Shown here: in pieces, positions 1 to 8,895 of the stretch
Layout: every line of letters starts with the position of its first letter
Numbering within the stretch: the first letter of the stretch is position 1
Source: Deltaproteobacteria bacterium
GTDB taxonomy: Bacteria; Desulfobacterota; DSM-4660; Desulfatiglandales; Desulfatiglandaceae
Length of the DNA stretch: 36,876 nt
NCBI GenBank assembly: GCA_022340265.1
Contig: JAJDOH010000069.1
Span: forward strand, 1-36,876
Direction: 5' to 3'
Made by a program: the position numbers and the translations under genes
The notes under the pieces: generated by a model
Told to the model about the DNA's origin: nothing
Databases searched by the model: none
What the model saw: the letters and a program-made list of their open reading frames with translations, nothing else

Positions 1-27
1 AGAATTGCTGAGGGTGATTTGAATTTC

Positions 28-56
28 TTGACATGCCCCTATCCGGACAGTATAAT
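28..56 (+). promoter_or_regulatory. Consensus sigma-70 promoter of the thiamine salvage operon
   Basis: TTGACA at 28-33 and TATAAT at 51-56 are both perfect consensus hexamers separated by 17 bases. Transcription would begin near 62-64, exactly at the 5' edge of the TPP riboswitch. A promoter this strong fits a leader whose control is exerted by termination after initiation. Confidence 0.9.
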
Positions 57-63
57 ATTTGTC

Positions 64-158
64 GTCGCTAGGGGTGGTATCGCTGAGAGCTGGATCAGAC
101 TTGAACATCCTGCAACCCTTAGAACCTGAACTGGGTAATGCCAGCGAAGGGAAGCGGC
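64..158 (+). promoter_or_regulatory. TPP (thiamine pyrophosphate) riboswitch
   Basis: The leader carries the conserved THI-box signatures in order: CTAGGGGTG (68-76), CTGAGA, an ACCCTT-like segment, GAACCTGA and TAATGCCAGCGAAGGGAA. The closing P1 helix can form between GTCGCT (64-69) and AGCGGC (153-158), with one G-U and otherwise Watson-Crick pairs. The downstream genes are all thiamine-precursor uptake or phosphorylation genes, as expected for this aptamer. A terminator hairpin follows, so ligand binding should turn the operon off by premature termination. Confidence 0.95.
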
Positions 159-203
159 ACGGTCGTGAAATTTTCCCGCGATGCGTGTTGGGCAATCTTT
201 ATG

Positions 204-241
204 AAGCCGCTTTTCTTCTCTTGAAGGAAAGCGGCTTTTTT
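204..241 (+). terminator. Riboswitch-controlled intrinsic terminator
   Basis: A 10-bp perfect stem, AAGCCGCTTT (204-213) with AAAGCGGCTT (228-237), is followed by a run of T. It lies 45 bases after the aptamer and before the first gene, so it is the expected expression platform of the TPP riboswitch. Confidence 0.9.
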
Positions 242-370
242 GGTGGGGCTTTATCATAAGATCCTGCTCTGATCTGTTACACTTCCCTTTCTTTCGGTTC
301 CGTGGCGACCCGTTTGGTTAAACCAGCCAAAAATCACGTTTTGAACGAAACAGAGAGAAAGGGCGTTAAA

Positions 371-1675
371 ATGACCGGTAAAGAAGGCATCATACCCATT
401 GGGCAACAGGACCGCAACCTTGGCGGAATGGACTTCTTTCTTCTGTGGGCAGGTGCCGCCGTATCCCTGGCAGAGATCTGGGCCGGTGGGCTTCTGATCC
501 CCATGGGGTTTGTAACCGGGTTCCTGGTGATTCTTCTGGGGCACCTCATCGGCAACACCCCCATGGCCCTTGGGGGTATCATCGGGAGCCGGACGGGCTT
601 TCCCACCATGGTGACGGTGAGACCTTCCTTCGGGATTCGCGGCTCCTATTTTGCAACAATCCTCAACCTGGTGCAGCTGGTAGGGTGGACGGGCGTCATG
701 CTGTGGATCGGCGGACAGGCGGCCAATGCGGTCTGGCCCATGCCCGCCTTCGGTTTTCGAGGCTGGGCCCTTCTGGCCGGTATTGCCACCACACTGTGGG
801 CATTGCTGGGGCGACGCTACTGGAAATGGCTTCAGCGATTTGCCGTGACCGCGCTCATATGTCTTTGCTGTATCATGACCTGGGCGGTGCTTCATGAATA
901 CGGTATCAGCCGTCTTTTGAAATTGCCCGTAACGGGTGGGATGCCCTTCATGGTCGGGCTGGACCTGGTCATCGCCATGCCCATCAGCTGGCTCCCCCTG
1001 GTGTGCGACTATTCCCGTTACAGCAAAGGAACGGGCCCTGCTTTGTGGGGAACCTGGGTGGGCTATTTTATTTTCAGTTCGTGGATGTACGCCATTGGTC
1101 TCGCAGCCGCCCTGGCCACCCAGTCCCCCACACCGGACAGCATGGTGCTGGAGTTGATGGTGGGTTTCGGGCTTGCGCTGCCCGCCATGATTATCGTTCT
1201 TTTTTCCACCTTTACCACCACGTTTCTGGATATCTATTCCACCGCGGTTTCAGCCCTTAACATCTGGCCCGGCTTGGGCGAAAGGCGGGGAAGCCTGGCG
1301 TGCGGGATTCTGGGGACGGTGCTGGCGCTGGTGTTTCCGGCAACGGCCTATGAGGGCTTTCTCCTTTTCATCGGATCGGTATTCTGTCCCCTTTTTGGTG
1401 TGGTCCTGGCGGACTATTTCTTTCTGAGGCAAAGGCGGTATTTCGAAACCGGGACGGACCCACGGAAAATCTACTGGTATCTGTGGGGATTTAACCCATG
1501 GGCCTTTGTGGCCTGGGCCGCGGGATTCGCATTCTATCATTATCTTCAGCGGGAGACGGCCTGGGGTTCCTCCATTCCCAGCCTTTTGGCTGCCGGACTC
1601 CTTTATCTGGTCTTCATGGCCCTTTTCAGCAAACATCAACCTGTTTCGGAAGGCCGGAAAGGCGGTGCCTCATGA
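371..1675 (+). CDS. cytX: Probable hydroxymethylpyrimidine permease CytX (NCS1 family)
   Basis: A 434-residue polytopic inner-membrane protein of the nucleobase:cation symporter-1 family, most like the thiamine-associated CytX branch that imports the pyrimidine (HMP) precursor. About twelve hydrophobic segments run through the whole length. The reading frame is open from a GTG at 302. I prefer ATG 371 because a purine-rich Shine-Dalgarno stretch precedes it and the 302 version adds a polar tail untypical for the family. It is the first gene after the TPP riboswitch and terminator, and its stop overlaps the thiW start (ATGA). The substrate is inferred from family and context; cytosine permease itself is less likely given the riboswitch. 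Confidence 0.85.
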   Translation: MTGKEGIIPIGQQDRNLGGMDFFLLWAGAAVSLAEIWAGGLLIPMGFVTGFLVILLGHLIGNTPMALGGIIGSRTGFPTMVTVRPSFGIRGSYFATILNLVQLVGWTGVMLWIGGQAANAVWPMPAFGFRGWALLAGIATTLWALLGRRYWKWLQRFAVTALICLCCIMTWAVLHEYGISRLLKLPVTGGMPFMVGLDLVIAMPISWLPLVCDYSRYSKGTGPALWGTWVGYFIFSSWMYAIGLAAALATQSPTPDSMVLELMVGFGLALPAMIIVLFSTFTTTFLDIYSTAVSALNIWPGLGERRGSLACGILGTVLALVFPATAYEGFLLFIGSVFCPLFGVVLADYFFLRQRRYFETGTDPRKIYWYLWGFNPWAFVAWAAGFAFYHYLQRETAWGSSIPSLLAAGLLYLVFMALFSKHQPVSEGRKGGAS

Positions 1676-2154
1676 AAACAAAACAAGTCGCCCTTGCCGT
1701 AATTCTGGTGGCATTTTCCGTGGCGCTTTCCCCCATCTTCATACCCGTGGGCATCGCCAAGTGTTTTCCCGCCCAGCATATGGTAAATGTCCTGGCGGGT
1801 GTTATGCTGGGGCCCCTTTATGCGGTGATCATCGCCACGGTGGCTGCCGTCCTTCGCAATATCCTTGGACTGGGCACTCTTCTGGCTTTTCCCGGTGGGA
1901 TGATCGGCGCGCTTCTGGCCGGCCTGGCCTACAAGGCTTTCAAGAACATCTATTGGGCTGCCGCCGGCGAGGTGGTGGGGACTGGACTTCTGGGAGCACT
2001 GGCAAGCGCCTGGATTGTCGCCCCCATGTTCATGGATAAATCCATGGCCATGACGACACTCATCATCGCTTTCAGCATCAGTACCGTGGGCGGGTCCATC
2101 TTCGGCATTCTGGCCCTTCAGTTGCTCAGAAAGGCGGGGCTCTGGAAACCGTAA
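1672..2154 (+). CDS. thiW: ThiW, substrate-binding S component of an ECF transporter (thiazole precursor)
   Basis: A 160-residue hydrophobic protein of the ThiW family, the membrane-embedded S component that gives an energy-coupling-factor transporter specificity for the thiazole moiety of thiamine. It has about five to six membrane segments and the family-typical N-terminus with a PIFIPVGIAKCFPAQHMVNV stretch. The start overlaps the cytX stop by four bases, indicating translational coupling. The ATPase and EcfT genes directly downstream supply the energising module, so the transporter set is complete within the operon. Confidence 0.88.
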   Translation: MKTKQVALAVILVAFSVALSPIFIPVGIAKCFPAQHMVNVLAGVMLGPLYAVIIATVAAVLRNILGLGTLLAFPGGMIGALLAGLAYKAFKNIYWAAAGEVVGTGLLGALASAWIVAPMFMDKSMAMTTLIIAFSISTVGGSIFGILALQLLRKAGLWKP

Positions 2155-2204
2155 TCCGCCTTTCAAATATCCACTACCGTTATCCGGATACCTCCAGCGC
2201 CCAC

Positions 2205-3683
2205 GTGCTTAAAGGGATTGATCTCACCGTCAGCAAAGGCGAATACCTGCTTCTCTGCGGAGGCAGCGGGTCCGGGAAATCGACCCTGGGGTATCTTTTA
2301 AACGGGCTTATCCCTCATTTTTTCGGCGGTAAACTGGAGGGCCGGGTTCTGGTATTGAACCGGGACACGAAGGACCTGAGTGTGGCGGCATTGTTCCCGA
2401 CGGTGGGACTGGTGTTTCAGAACACCGATGCTCAGCTATTCAACAGCACCGTGGAAAACGAAATCGCCTTCGGGCTGGAAAGCCTGGGACTTCAGGGGCA
2501 GGAGATAGACGCCCGGATTGGGCGTACCGCGGCGGATGTGGGAATCGAGCACCTGCTGAAGCGTTCTCCCAATTCGCTTTCCGGCGGAGAAAAGCGACTG
2601 GCGGCCATTGCTTCGGTAATTTGTCAGGCGCCACCGATTCTGGTGCTGGATGAACCTTTGGCCCATCTGGACTGGCTGGGTGCGAAGCGGGTGCGGCGAA
2701 TACTTTGCCGTCTTCACGATCGGGGTGTCACGGTGGTGGTGATTGAACAGCGGGTAAAGACACTACTTGAGGATGTCACCCGCTGTGTGATCATGGATCG
2801 GGGTGCGTTGCGCTTTGACGGATCTCCGGCGGCGTCGGAGTCGGTTTTGCGGGAGCAGCATCTGGTTCCCCGCTATCCTGTACGCCCTGCGCCAAGGTCT
2901 GGTATGCCTGATGATTCGGAAAAGGAAACCCTGCTTGAGGTGAAGAATGTCTGCTATGAAATCGGCCGGAAACCGATTCTTCACCATGTGTCACTGAAAG
3001 TGAGGACAGGTGAGATCCTCGCCATCGTGGGGCCCAATGGGGCGGGCAAAACCACCCTGGTCCGGCAATTCAACGGTCTTCTCCACCCTCACAAAGGAGA
3101 AGTATGCTTCATGGGGGAGAAGATCGGACGGGCCGGACCCTCGCGTGTGGCCGGAAGAATCGGCATATCCTTTCAAAACCCAAACGATCAATTTTTCAAA
3201 ACCAGTGTGTCCGATGAACTGCGGATCGGCCTGAAATTTTCCCGCAATGAACCGGAGCATAAATTCCGGGAACTATGCGATCTCTTTCATCTTCATGAAC
3301 TCCTGGACCGGTCTCCCTACCGTCTCAGTGAAGGACAGAAAAAAAGGGTTTCCGTGGCCTCGATTCTGGCCATGGGACCCGGATTGCTGGTGCTGGATGA
3401 ACCCACGGTGGGGCAGGACGGCCGGTTTCTTGAGGCGTTGGCATTTCGCCTTCTTTATCTGTCGAAAAAAGGCGTCACCATCGTGGTGGTTACCCACGAT
3501 CTTGAATTTGCATGGGCCGTATCGGAAAAATGGGCGGTGATACACAACGGCCGGTTGTCGGCGGTGGGCGAGCCCGGGGATCTCATGGAGAATAGTTCAT
3601 TCATTCGCCCGGAGGTGCATCATTTCATGGGACTGGACGAAAACGGGGCCGGTGCAGGACAAACAGGGGGGCATGGCAGTTAA
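2205..3683 (+). CDS. Double ABC ATPase of the ECF transporter (fused EcfA-EcfA')
   Basis: Two tandem ABC ATPase domains in one chain energise ThiW-mediated uptake at the cytoplasmic face. Domain 1 has Walker A GGSGSGKS, signature LSGGEKR and Walker B ILVLDEP. Domain 2 has Walker A GPNGAGKTT, signature LSEGQKKR and Walker B LLVLDEP. The first standard start codon is GTG 2205, but that omits the first beta strand and A-loop. The in-frame sequence just upstream (about 2142-2204) reads LETVIRLSNIHYRYPD, which aligns with normal N-termini of the family. No ATG, GTG or TTG exists upstream in frame, so translation probably begins at a non-standard codon, with CTG 2142 or a codon near 2151 as candidates. 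It overlaps thiW at that end and the next gene by 11 bases at the other. Confidence 0.88.
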   Translation: MLKGIDLTVSKGEYLLLCGGSGSGKSTLGYLLNGLIPHFFGGKLEGRVLVLNRDTKDLSVAALFPTVGLVFQNTDAQLFNSTVENEIAFGLESLGLQGQEIDARIGRTAADVGIEHLLKRSPNSLSGGEKRLAAIASVICQAPPILVLDEPLAHLDWLGAKRVRRILCRLHDRGVTVVVIEQRVKTLLEDVTRCVIMDRGALRFDGSPAASESVLREQHLVPRYPVRPAPRSGMPDDSEKETLLEVKNVCYEIGRKPILHHVSLKVRTGEILAIVGPNGAGKTTLVRQFNGLLHPHKGEVCFMGEKIGRAGPSRVAGRIGISFQNPNDQFFKTSVSDELRIGLKFSRNEPEHKFRELCDLFHLHELLDRSPYRLSEGQKKRVSVASILAMGPGLLVLDEPTVGQDGRFLEALAFRLLYLSKKGVTIVVVTHDLEFAWAVSEKWAVIHNGRLSAVGEPGDLMENSSFIRPEVHHFMGLDENGAGAGQTGGHGS

Positions 3684-4386
3684 ACAATCAAAACCCGGCC
3701 GGCACCTGGATCCAAGGACACGGCTGATCCTCGGCGCCATGGGGGTGACCGCTATTCTCATGACCGGGCAAAGCTTGCTCCTGGCGGCAGCGCTGCTCCT
3801 TTTGTGTGCGGGCATTCTTTTCGGCGGAAAAGCAAAACCGTGGTTTCAGGCCCTCAAAATGCTGCTGCCACTGGTGGGGTTGGTTTTTATTATTTCCGTC
3901 ATTTCCTTTGACGCAGAAACGGCCCTCATGCTTTCCCTGCGGCTGTTTGATCTTTTGACCCTGTCCTTTTTTTTCTTTCATGGTCTGGACCCCGAAGATC
4001 TGGGGCAGAGCCTTCGACAGATGGGCATTCCCTATGCCTTCTGTTTCATTCTCACGACCTCGCTCCGCTACGTCCCTTTTATGGGGATGAGAATCCGCCG
4101 GATTATGGATGCGCAGCGTTCCAGAGGCATCGATCTTCGACCCGGAATTCGAAACATTCCCAATTTTGCGGCACTGCTCATGCCCCTTCTGGTTCAGTCA
4201 TTCGTTCTGGCGGAACAACTGGCCATGGCCATGGAATCGAGAGGATTTGCGCGAGAGGGCAGGACCTTGCGCAGGGAATATCGAATCACCTGGGGAGAAT
4301 ATGCGGCAATGGGGGTTGCCTTGGGCTTTCTTGTGGGTTATGGGATATGGAAGGAAAGTGGTGGGGGGAAATGTCCGTGGTTTTGA
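3673..4386 (+). CDS. EcfT-type transmembrane coupling protein
   Basis: A 237-residue membrane protein of the CbiQ/EcfT family, which couples the ATPases to the S component. Hydrophobic segments fill the N-terminal half. The family's coupling-helix signature, an Ala-Arg-Ser/Gly-type motif, is visible as MDAQRSRGI followed later by AMAMESRGF. ATG 3673 is chosen because a G-rich ribosome-binding site sits just upstream; GTG 3652 is possible but less likely. The gene overlaps the ATPase stop by 11 bases. Confidence 0.85.
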   Translation: MAVKQSKPGRHLDPRTRLILGAMGVTAILMTGQSLLLAAALLLLCAGILFGGKAKPWFQALKMLLPLVGLVFIISVISFDAETALMLSLRLFDLLTLSFFFFHGLDPEDLGQSLRQMGIPYAFCFILTTSLRYVPFMGMRIRRIMDAQRSRGIDLRPGIRNIPNFAALLMPLLVQSFVLAEQLAMAMESRGFAREGRTLRREYRITWGEYAAMGVALGFLVGYGIWKESGGGKCPWF

Positions 4387-4504
4387 TTTTGCCCGTTTCA
4401 TTTTCGTTCAAACCGGTCAGCGACCGGCGGCTTTGCTGAATTCCTGAGGTCATGGAAATTCAAATTTTTTGGATAGGGTTTTGCCAATATATGGGAGGCA
4501 GTAC

Positions 4505-5320
4505 ATGAAAAAAATATTGACCATCGCCGGGTCCGATTCCGGAGGTGGCGCCGGCATACAGGCTGATTTAAAGACCATTACCGTTCTGGGGGCATACGGA
4601 ATGAGTGCCATTACGGCCTTGACGGCCCAGAACACACTGGGCGTTCAGGGGGTTTACCCGGTTCCGGTGGAATTCATCGGGCAGCAGATGGATTCGGTGC
4701 TTTCCGACTATGGGGCGGACGGGGCCAAAACGGGGATGCTGGCGACCCCTGAGATCGTGGTGGCGGTGGCTGAAAAATTGAAAGCGTACCGGGTGAAAGG
4801 GCTGGTGGTAGATCCGGTCATGGTGGCCAAGGGGGGGGATGTCCTGTTGACGCGGGAGGCCAGGATCAGCGTAAAAGAGGTCCTGCTGCCCATGGCGCAT
4901 GTGGTGACCCCCAACCTTCCCGAAGCCGCGGATTTGTGTGGTCATCCGGTGGAGAATCTGGAATCCATGAAAGCGGCTGCCGAAGAAATTCACCGGTTGG
5001 GCACCCCCTATGTGCTTGTCAAAGGAGGACACCTGAAAGGGGATGCGGTGGACCTGCTTTTTGACGGAAACGGATTTCAGACGTTTTCATCCCCGCGTCT
5101 CAGCAATCGCAATACCCACGGCACGGGGTGTACCTTCTCGGCGGCTCTGGCCACGTTGCTGGCGCAGGGGTGCGCGGTTGCGGAAGCGGTGGAGAAAGCA
5201 AAACAGTTCATCACAAGGGCCATTGCTCAGTCGCTGAATTTTGGTTCCGGGCACGGCCCCACCAACCATTATGCCCATGTACTTCAATACATCAGGGAAG
5301 GAGAAGACCCATGGCGTTAA
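4505..5320 (+). CDS. thiD: Hydroxymethylpyrimidine/phosphomethylpyrimidine kinase ThiD
   Basis: A 271-residue ribokinase-fold kinase that phosphorylates HMP and HMP-P for thiamine synthesis. It opens with the family signature [18 protein letters not shown]. Near the C-terminus it has the anion-hole/catalytic motif [17 protein letters not shown] 4505 is preceded by GGGAGG at ideal distance; a longer TTG start at 4469 is rejected. About 118 bases separate it from EcfT, including a short CCGGTC/GACCGG hairpin (4413-4427) that is too weak to call a terminator. The last 10 bases overlap the glutamate decarboxylase start. No thiE or thiM is present in the window, so this is a salvage fragment of the pathway. 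Confidence 0.95.
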   Translation: MKKILTIAGSDSGGGAGIQADLKTITVLGAYGMSAITALTAQNTLGVQGVYPVPVEFIGQQMDSVLSDYGADGAKTGMLATPEIVVAVAEKLKAYRVKGLVVDPVMVAKGGDVLLTREARISVKEVLLPMAHVVTPNLPEAADLCGHPVENLESMKAAAEEIHRLGTPYVLVKGGHLKGDAVDLLFDGNGFQTFSSPRLSNRNTHGTGCTFSAALATLLAQGCAVAEAVEKAKQFITRAIAQSLNFGSGHGPTNHYAHVLQYIREGEDPWR

Positions 5321-6705
5321 ATGAGCTTGAAGCAGTAAAGGAAAGTTTTCTGGATGATGTGTTTGCATCCGCGGATCTTTCCGTGCGGATGCCCAAATTC
5401 AAATTTCCCAATGGAGAGCACAACCCGCGCCACGTCTATCAAGCGGTGCATGACGAGTTGATGCTGGACGGCAATTCCCGCCAGAATCTGGCCACGTTCT
5501 GCTCAACATGGATAGAGCCGGAGGTCCACCGGCTGATGGACGATTGCATTGATAAGAATATGATCGACAAAGACGAATATCCGCAAACTGCCGAAGTGGA
5601 GGCCCGCTGTGTGCATATGCTGGCGGATCTGTGGCATTCCCCGGAGGCGCCAAACACCTTGGGATGCTCAACCACAGGCTCCAGCGAAGCGGCCATGCTG
5701 GGGGGGATGGCCATGAAATGGCGGTGGCGGAAAAAGAGGCTCGCACAAGGCAAGAACGCGGACAAACCAAACCTGGTGTGCGGCCCCGTGCAGATTTGCT
5801 GGCACAAGTTCGCCCGTTACTGGGATGTGGAGCTGCGGGAGATTCCCATGGAGGGGGACCGCTTGATTATGACACCCGAAGAGGTGATCAGGCGTTGCGA
5901 TGAAAACACAATGGGTGTCATCCCCACTCTGGGCGTTACCTTTACGTGCCACTATGAACCGGTGAGGGATGTCGCCGATGCGCTGGATGTGTTTCAGGAA
6001 GATACGGGCTTCGATATTCCCATCCATGTGGATGGGGCCAGCGGAGGATTCCTGGCGCCCTTTGTGGACCCGGACCTGGTATGGGATTTTCGGTTGCCAC
6101 GGGTCAAATCCATCAACACATCCGGGCACAAGTTTGGTCTCGCGCCTTTGGGTGTCGGGTGGGTGGTCTGGCGGGAAAAGAAAGATCTGCCGGCTGATTT
6201 AATTTTTCAAGTCAATTATCTGGGTGGCAATATGCCCACCTTTGCCCTCAATTTTTCAAGACCCGGTGGACAGGTGGTTGCCCAATATTTTAGTTTTTTG
6301 AGATTGGGCAGGGAAGGGTACCGTAAAATTCATCAGGCCTGCTATCACACCGCCGCCTATCTGGCCGATGAGATCAGCAAAATGGGGCCCTTTAAAATTA
6401 TCTATGATGGCCGGGGCGGCATCCCGGCGCTCTGCTGGTCCCTGAAAGACGGCGCTGATCCGGGATTTAACCTTTACGATCTGGCTGACCGGCTGAGAAG
6501 CCGCGGGTGGCAGGTGCCGGCCTATTCCATGCCCGCCAACAGAGAGGACCTGGTGATTCAACGCATTCTGGTGCGCCACGGTGTCAGCCGGGATCTTGTG
6601 GATCTGCTCTCGAATGATATGAAGCGCGCCATCGGGTATTTTGAGAAAAATCCGGTCAGTACGCCGCTTACCGAGGAAACGGCCGGAGGATATAAACACA
6701 GTTAA
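5311..6705 (+). CDS. Glutamate decarboxylase (PLP-dependent, GadB-like)
   Basis: A 464-residue protein of the class-II PLP decarboxylases, close to E. coli GadA/GadB in length and sequence. It has the near-identical block [20 protein letters not shown], the PLP-contacting Asp in HVDGASGG (about residue 241) and the Schiff-base Lys in [11 protein letters not shown] (residue 274). It should convert glutamate to GABA with consumption of a proton in the cytoplasm. ATG 5311 lies inside the end of thiD, 10 bases before its stop, with a GGGAAGGAG ribosome-binding site, so it is translationally coupled to the thiamine operon. That is an unusual partner for this enzyme. The C-terminus ends in YKHS, a possible counterpart of the pH-sensing histidine tail of GadB. 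Confidence 0.93.
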   Translation: MALNELEAVKESFLDDVFASADLSVRMPKFKFPNGEHNPRHVYQAVHDELMLDGNSRQNLATFCSTWIEPEVHRLMDDCIDKNMIDKDEYPQTAEVEARCVHMLADLWHSPEAPNTLGCSTTGSSEAAMLGGMAMKWRWRKKRLAQGKNADKPNLVCGPVQICWHKFARYWDVELREIPMEGDRLIMTPEEVIRRCDENTMGVIPTLGVTFTCHYEPVRDVADALDVFQEDTGFDIPIHVDGASGGFLAPFVDPDLVWDFRLPRVKSINTSGHKFGLAPLGVGWVVWREKKDLPADLIFQVNYLGGNMPTFALNFSRPGGQVVAQYFSFLRLGREGYRKIHQACYHTAAYLADEISKMGPFKIIYDGRGGIPALCWSLKDGADPGFNLYDLADRLRSRGWQVPAYSMPANREDLVIQRILVRHGVSRDLVDLLSNDMKRAIGYFEKNPVSTPLTEETAGGYKHS

Positions 6706-6716
6706 AGGAGCTTATC

Positions 6717-7121
6717 ATGATCGTTCAAAACTACAAAGAAGTCGAAAAAATCAAAATCGAGAAGTTTCCCTATCGGGGAACACCCCACGAGGTAAAAGGG
6801 ATCAGCGTGCGGTGGCTTTCTAAGTGCGGGGAGGATGATATGGGAACCCCCGAATACGGTTTGCGCTATTTTACGGCTGAGCCGGGGGGCGAAATCCCCA
6901 TTCACAACCATTTTTACCATCAGACCATGTACATTCTCAGCGGGCGGTTTGAGTGCTGGCAGTTTGACCGCGAAACCGATGAGTTGGTCTCAAAAGTGGA
7001 AGTCGGTCCCGGGGATGCCATTTACATTCCCAGTATGGAACCCCACGGCATGAAAAACCTCTCCCATACAGAGCCCGCTGCATTCTTGTGCTGTATTGCC
7101 AACGTGTATGAGGATGAGTAA
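6717..7121 (+). CDS. Small cupin-domain protein
   Basis: A 134-residue single-domain cupin. Motif 1 is GGEIPIHNHFYHQTMYILSG, with the two His ligands but a Gln where the usual Glu ligand stands. Motif 2 is PGDAIYIPSMEPHGMKN, with its His. A metal site could therefore be His-rich with Gln as a weak ligand. It starts 11 bases after the decarboxylase behind an AGGAG site, so it is the last gene of the operon. Function is unknown; it could be a metabolite-binding, isomerase or protective partner of the decarboxylase. Confidence 0.8.
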   Translation: MIVQNYKEVEKIKIEKFPYRGTPHEVKGISVRWLSKCGEDDMGTPEYGLRYFTAEPGGEIPIHNHFYHQTMYILSGRFECWQFDRETDELVSKVEVGPGDAIYIPSMEPHGMKNLSHTEPAAFLCCIANVYEDE

Positions 7122-7303
7122 CGGACACTGAGTCGGTTCTTGGGGACACTAAAGATTTATGCGGTTCGTTAAAAGCGCCGGATTCGGGGATGTAAAGGCC
7201 TATGAACTTGGCTGGTCCCCGTTTGGTCATCCCATGATGAACTTTTATTATCAAATAGAACCATGAAAAGCGGGAATGGAAAGATCCAGAAGGAGAAATT
7301 ATT

Positions 7304-8863
7304 ATGGGATTGAATGAATTGCTGCCCAAAGCCGTTCGGCTTTATCCGGATAAAGAAGCGGTTGTATGCGGGGAATTGCGGATGAATTATCGGGATTTTG
7401 CCGCGCGGGTATGGCGCCTGGCACAGGGGTTGCTGGATCTGGGCATTGAAAGGGGAGACCGCGTTGCGGTGCTTCATGAAAATAGCCACGAATACCTCGA
7501 AGCCTATTTTGCCGCAGCGCATTTGGGAATCATTCTGGTTTCCCTTAACTACCGGCTGGCACCCAAAGAGCTGGCGGTGATACTGAACGACAGCGAATCG
7601 AAGATGCTCATAGCAGAGGGCGCGTTTTATGAAAAAACGAAAGGTCTGGCCGAAAGTGTTCCCACCTTAAAAAGAATCATCTGGACGCGAGCCCATGCGC
7701 ATATGGTGACCGGGGAAGATGTGGCGTACGAGGTACTGCTGAACACCCATTTTGATCAACCGCCTCCGTCTCCAGCCATCTCGGATGATGATGTGGCCCA
7801 TCTCTATTATACCAGCGGTACCACAGGCCGTCCCAAGGGGGTCATGCTGACCCACAAAAATGTCAAAAGCCATGCTCTCGGGACCATTGCGGAGCTCCAC
7901 CTGACGGATCATGACCGGTGGTTTCACGTGGCGCCGCTTTTTCACCTGGCCGATGCCTGGGCCACCTTTGCGATCACTTGGGTTGGGGGAAAACATGTGC
8001 TCGTACCGGCCTTTGATGCAGGAAAAGTCTGTCGCATGATCCAGGAAGAAAAGATCACACTCAGCAATTTGATTCCCACCATGCTCAACATGATGGTCAA
8101 CCATCCGGATGTGCAGGAATTTGACTATGCCAGCCTGCGGGTTGTGCTGAGCGGCGGTGCACCCATTGCGCCCGAGACGGTGCGGAAAATTGTGGAAGCC
8201 TTCGGATGTGACTATATCCAGACCTACGGCATGACGGAGACCAGTCCCTATTTGACGCTTTCCATATTGAAAGACCATCTGAAAACCCTGCCCAGAGAGG
8301 AACAGTTTAAATTCAAAGCCAAAACCGGACGGGAATTCATCGGTGTGAGTCTGCGGGTGGTGGATGAAGAAGGCAATGATGTGGCCATGGACGACAAACA
8401 GGTCGGCGAGATCATCGTAAAAGGGGACACGGTGACACCGGGATACTGGCGAATGCCGGAGGAGACGGAAAAGGCCATCAAAGACGGTTGGCTCCATACC
8501 GGGGATCTGGCGGTGATGGACGCCGAACGATACGTGAACATCGTGGACCGAAAAAAGGACATGATTCTGACCGGCGGAGAGAACGTTTATTCGTCGGAGG
8601 TGGAGAATGTGCTTTATACGCACCCCGATGTGTTGGAGGCGGCAGTCATCGGTGTACCGGATGCCCATTGGGGAGAGGCGGTCAAAGCCTGCGTGGTGTT
8701 AAAGGACGCACGGTTGGTTACCGAGGAAGCGATTATTGCCTATTGTCGAAAGGAGCTGGCGGGGTACAAAACCCCCAAGAGCGTGGCCTTTTTAAAGGCC
8801 CTTCCCAAGACCGGTTCCGGGAAGATCTATAAGAAGGGTCTCAGGGAACCTTATACCGCATAG
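7304..8863 (+). CDS. Acyl-CoA ligase (AMP-forming, fatty-acyl-CoA synthetase-like)
   Basis: A 519-residue class-I adenylate-forming enzyme that activates a carboxylic acid to its CoA thioester through an acyl-AMP. Visible motifs are the P-loop YYTSGTTGRPKGVML, the A5-type YGMTETSP, GDTVTPGYW, TGDLAVMD, the hinge DRKKDMILTGGENV and the catalytic Lys region GSGKIYKKGLR near the C-terminus. ATG 7304 has an AAGGAG site at good spacing. It is separated from the cupin gene by about 180 bases with no recognisable gene. The substrate cannot be read from sequence; overall similarity is to medium/long-chain fatty acid ligases. Confidence 0.9.
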   Translation: MGLNELLPKAVRLYPDKEAVVCGELRMNYRDFAARVWRLAQGLLDLGIERGDRVAVLHENSHEYLEAYFAAAHLGIILVSLNYRLAPKELAVILNDSESKMLIAEGAFYEKTKGLAESVPTLKRIIWTRAHAHMVTGEDVAYEVLLNTHFDQPPPSPAISDDDVAHLYYTSGTTGRPKGVMLTHKNVKSHALGTIAELHLTDHDRWFHVAPLFHLADAWATFAITWVGGKHVLVPAFDAGKVCRMIQEEKITLSNLIPTMLNMMVNHPDVQEFDYASLRVVLSGGAPIAPETVRKIVEAFGCDYIQTYGMTETSPYLTLSILKDHLKTLPREEQFKFKAKTGREFIGVSLRVVDEEGNDVAMDDKQVGEIIVKGDTVTPGYWRMPEETEKAIKDGWLHTGDLAVMDAERYVNIVDRKKDMILTGGENVYSSEVENVLYTHPDVLEAAVIGVPDAHWGEAVKACVVLKDARLVTEEAIIAYCRKELAGYKTPKSVAFLKALPKTGSGKIYKKGLREPYTA

Positions 8864-8895
8864 CGCTTTTATAACATGATTACAACAGGTTATTT

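Noticed and set aside
59-259. Short frame within the riboswitch and terminator
   Set aside because: It overlaps the TPP aptamer and the terminator, both strongly supported as RNA structures.
254-895. 213-residue minus-strand frame over cytX
   Set aside because: It lies opposite a clear permease gene, is low-complexity and resembles no protein family.
4413-4427. Terminator between EcfT and thiD
   Set aside because: Only a 6-bp stem with a three-base loop and no T-run; the operon probably continues through it.
7667-8668. 333-residue minus-strand frame opposite the acyl-CoA ligase
   Set aside because: The ligase on the plus strand has all family motifs; the opposite frame is His-rich and shows no motif.
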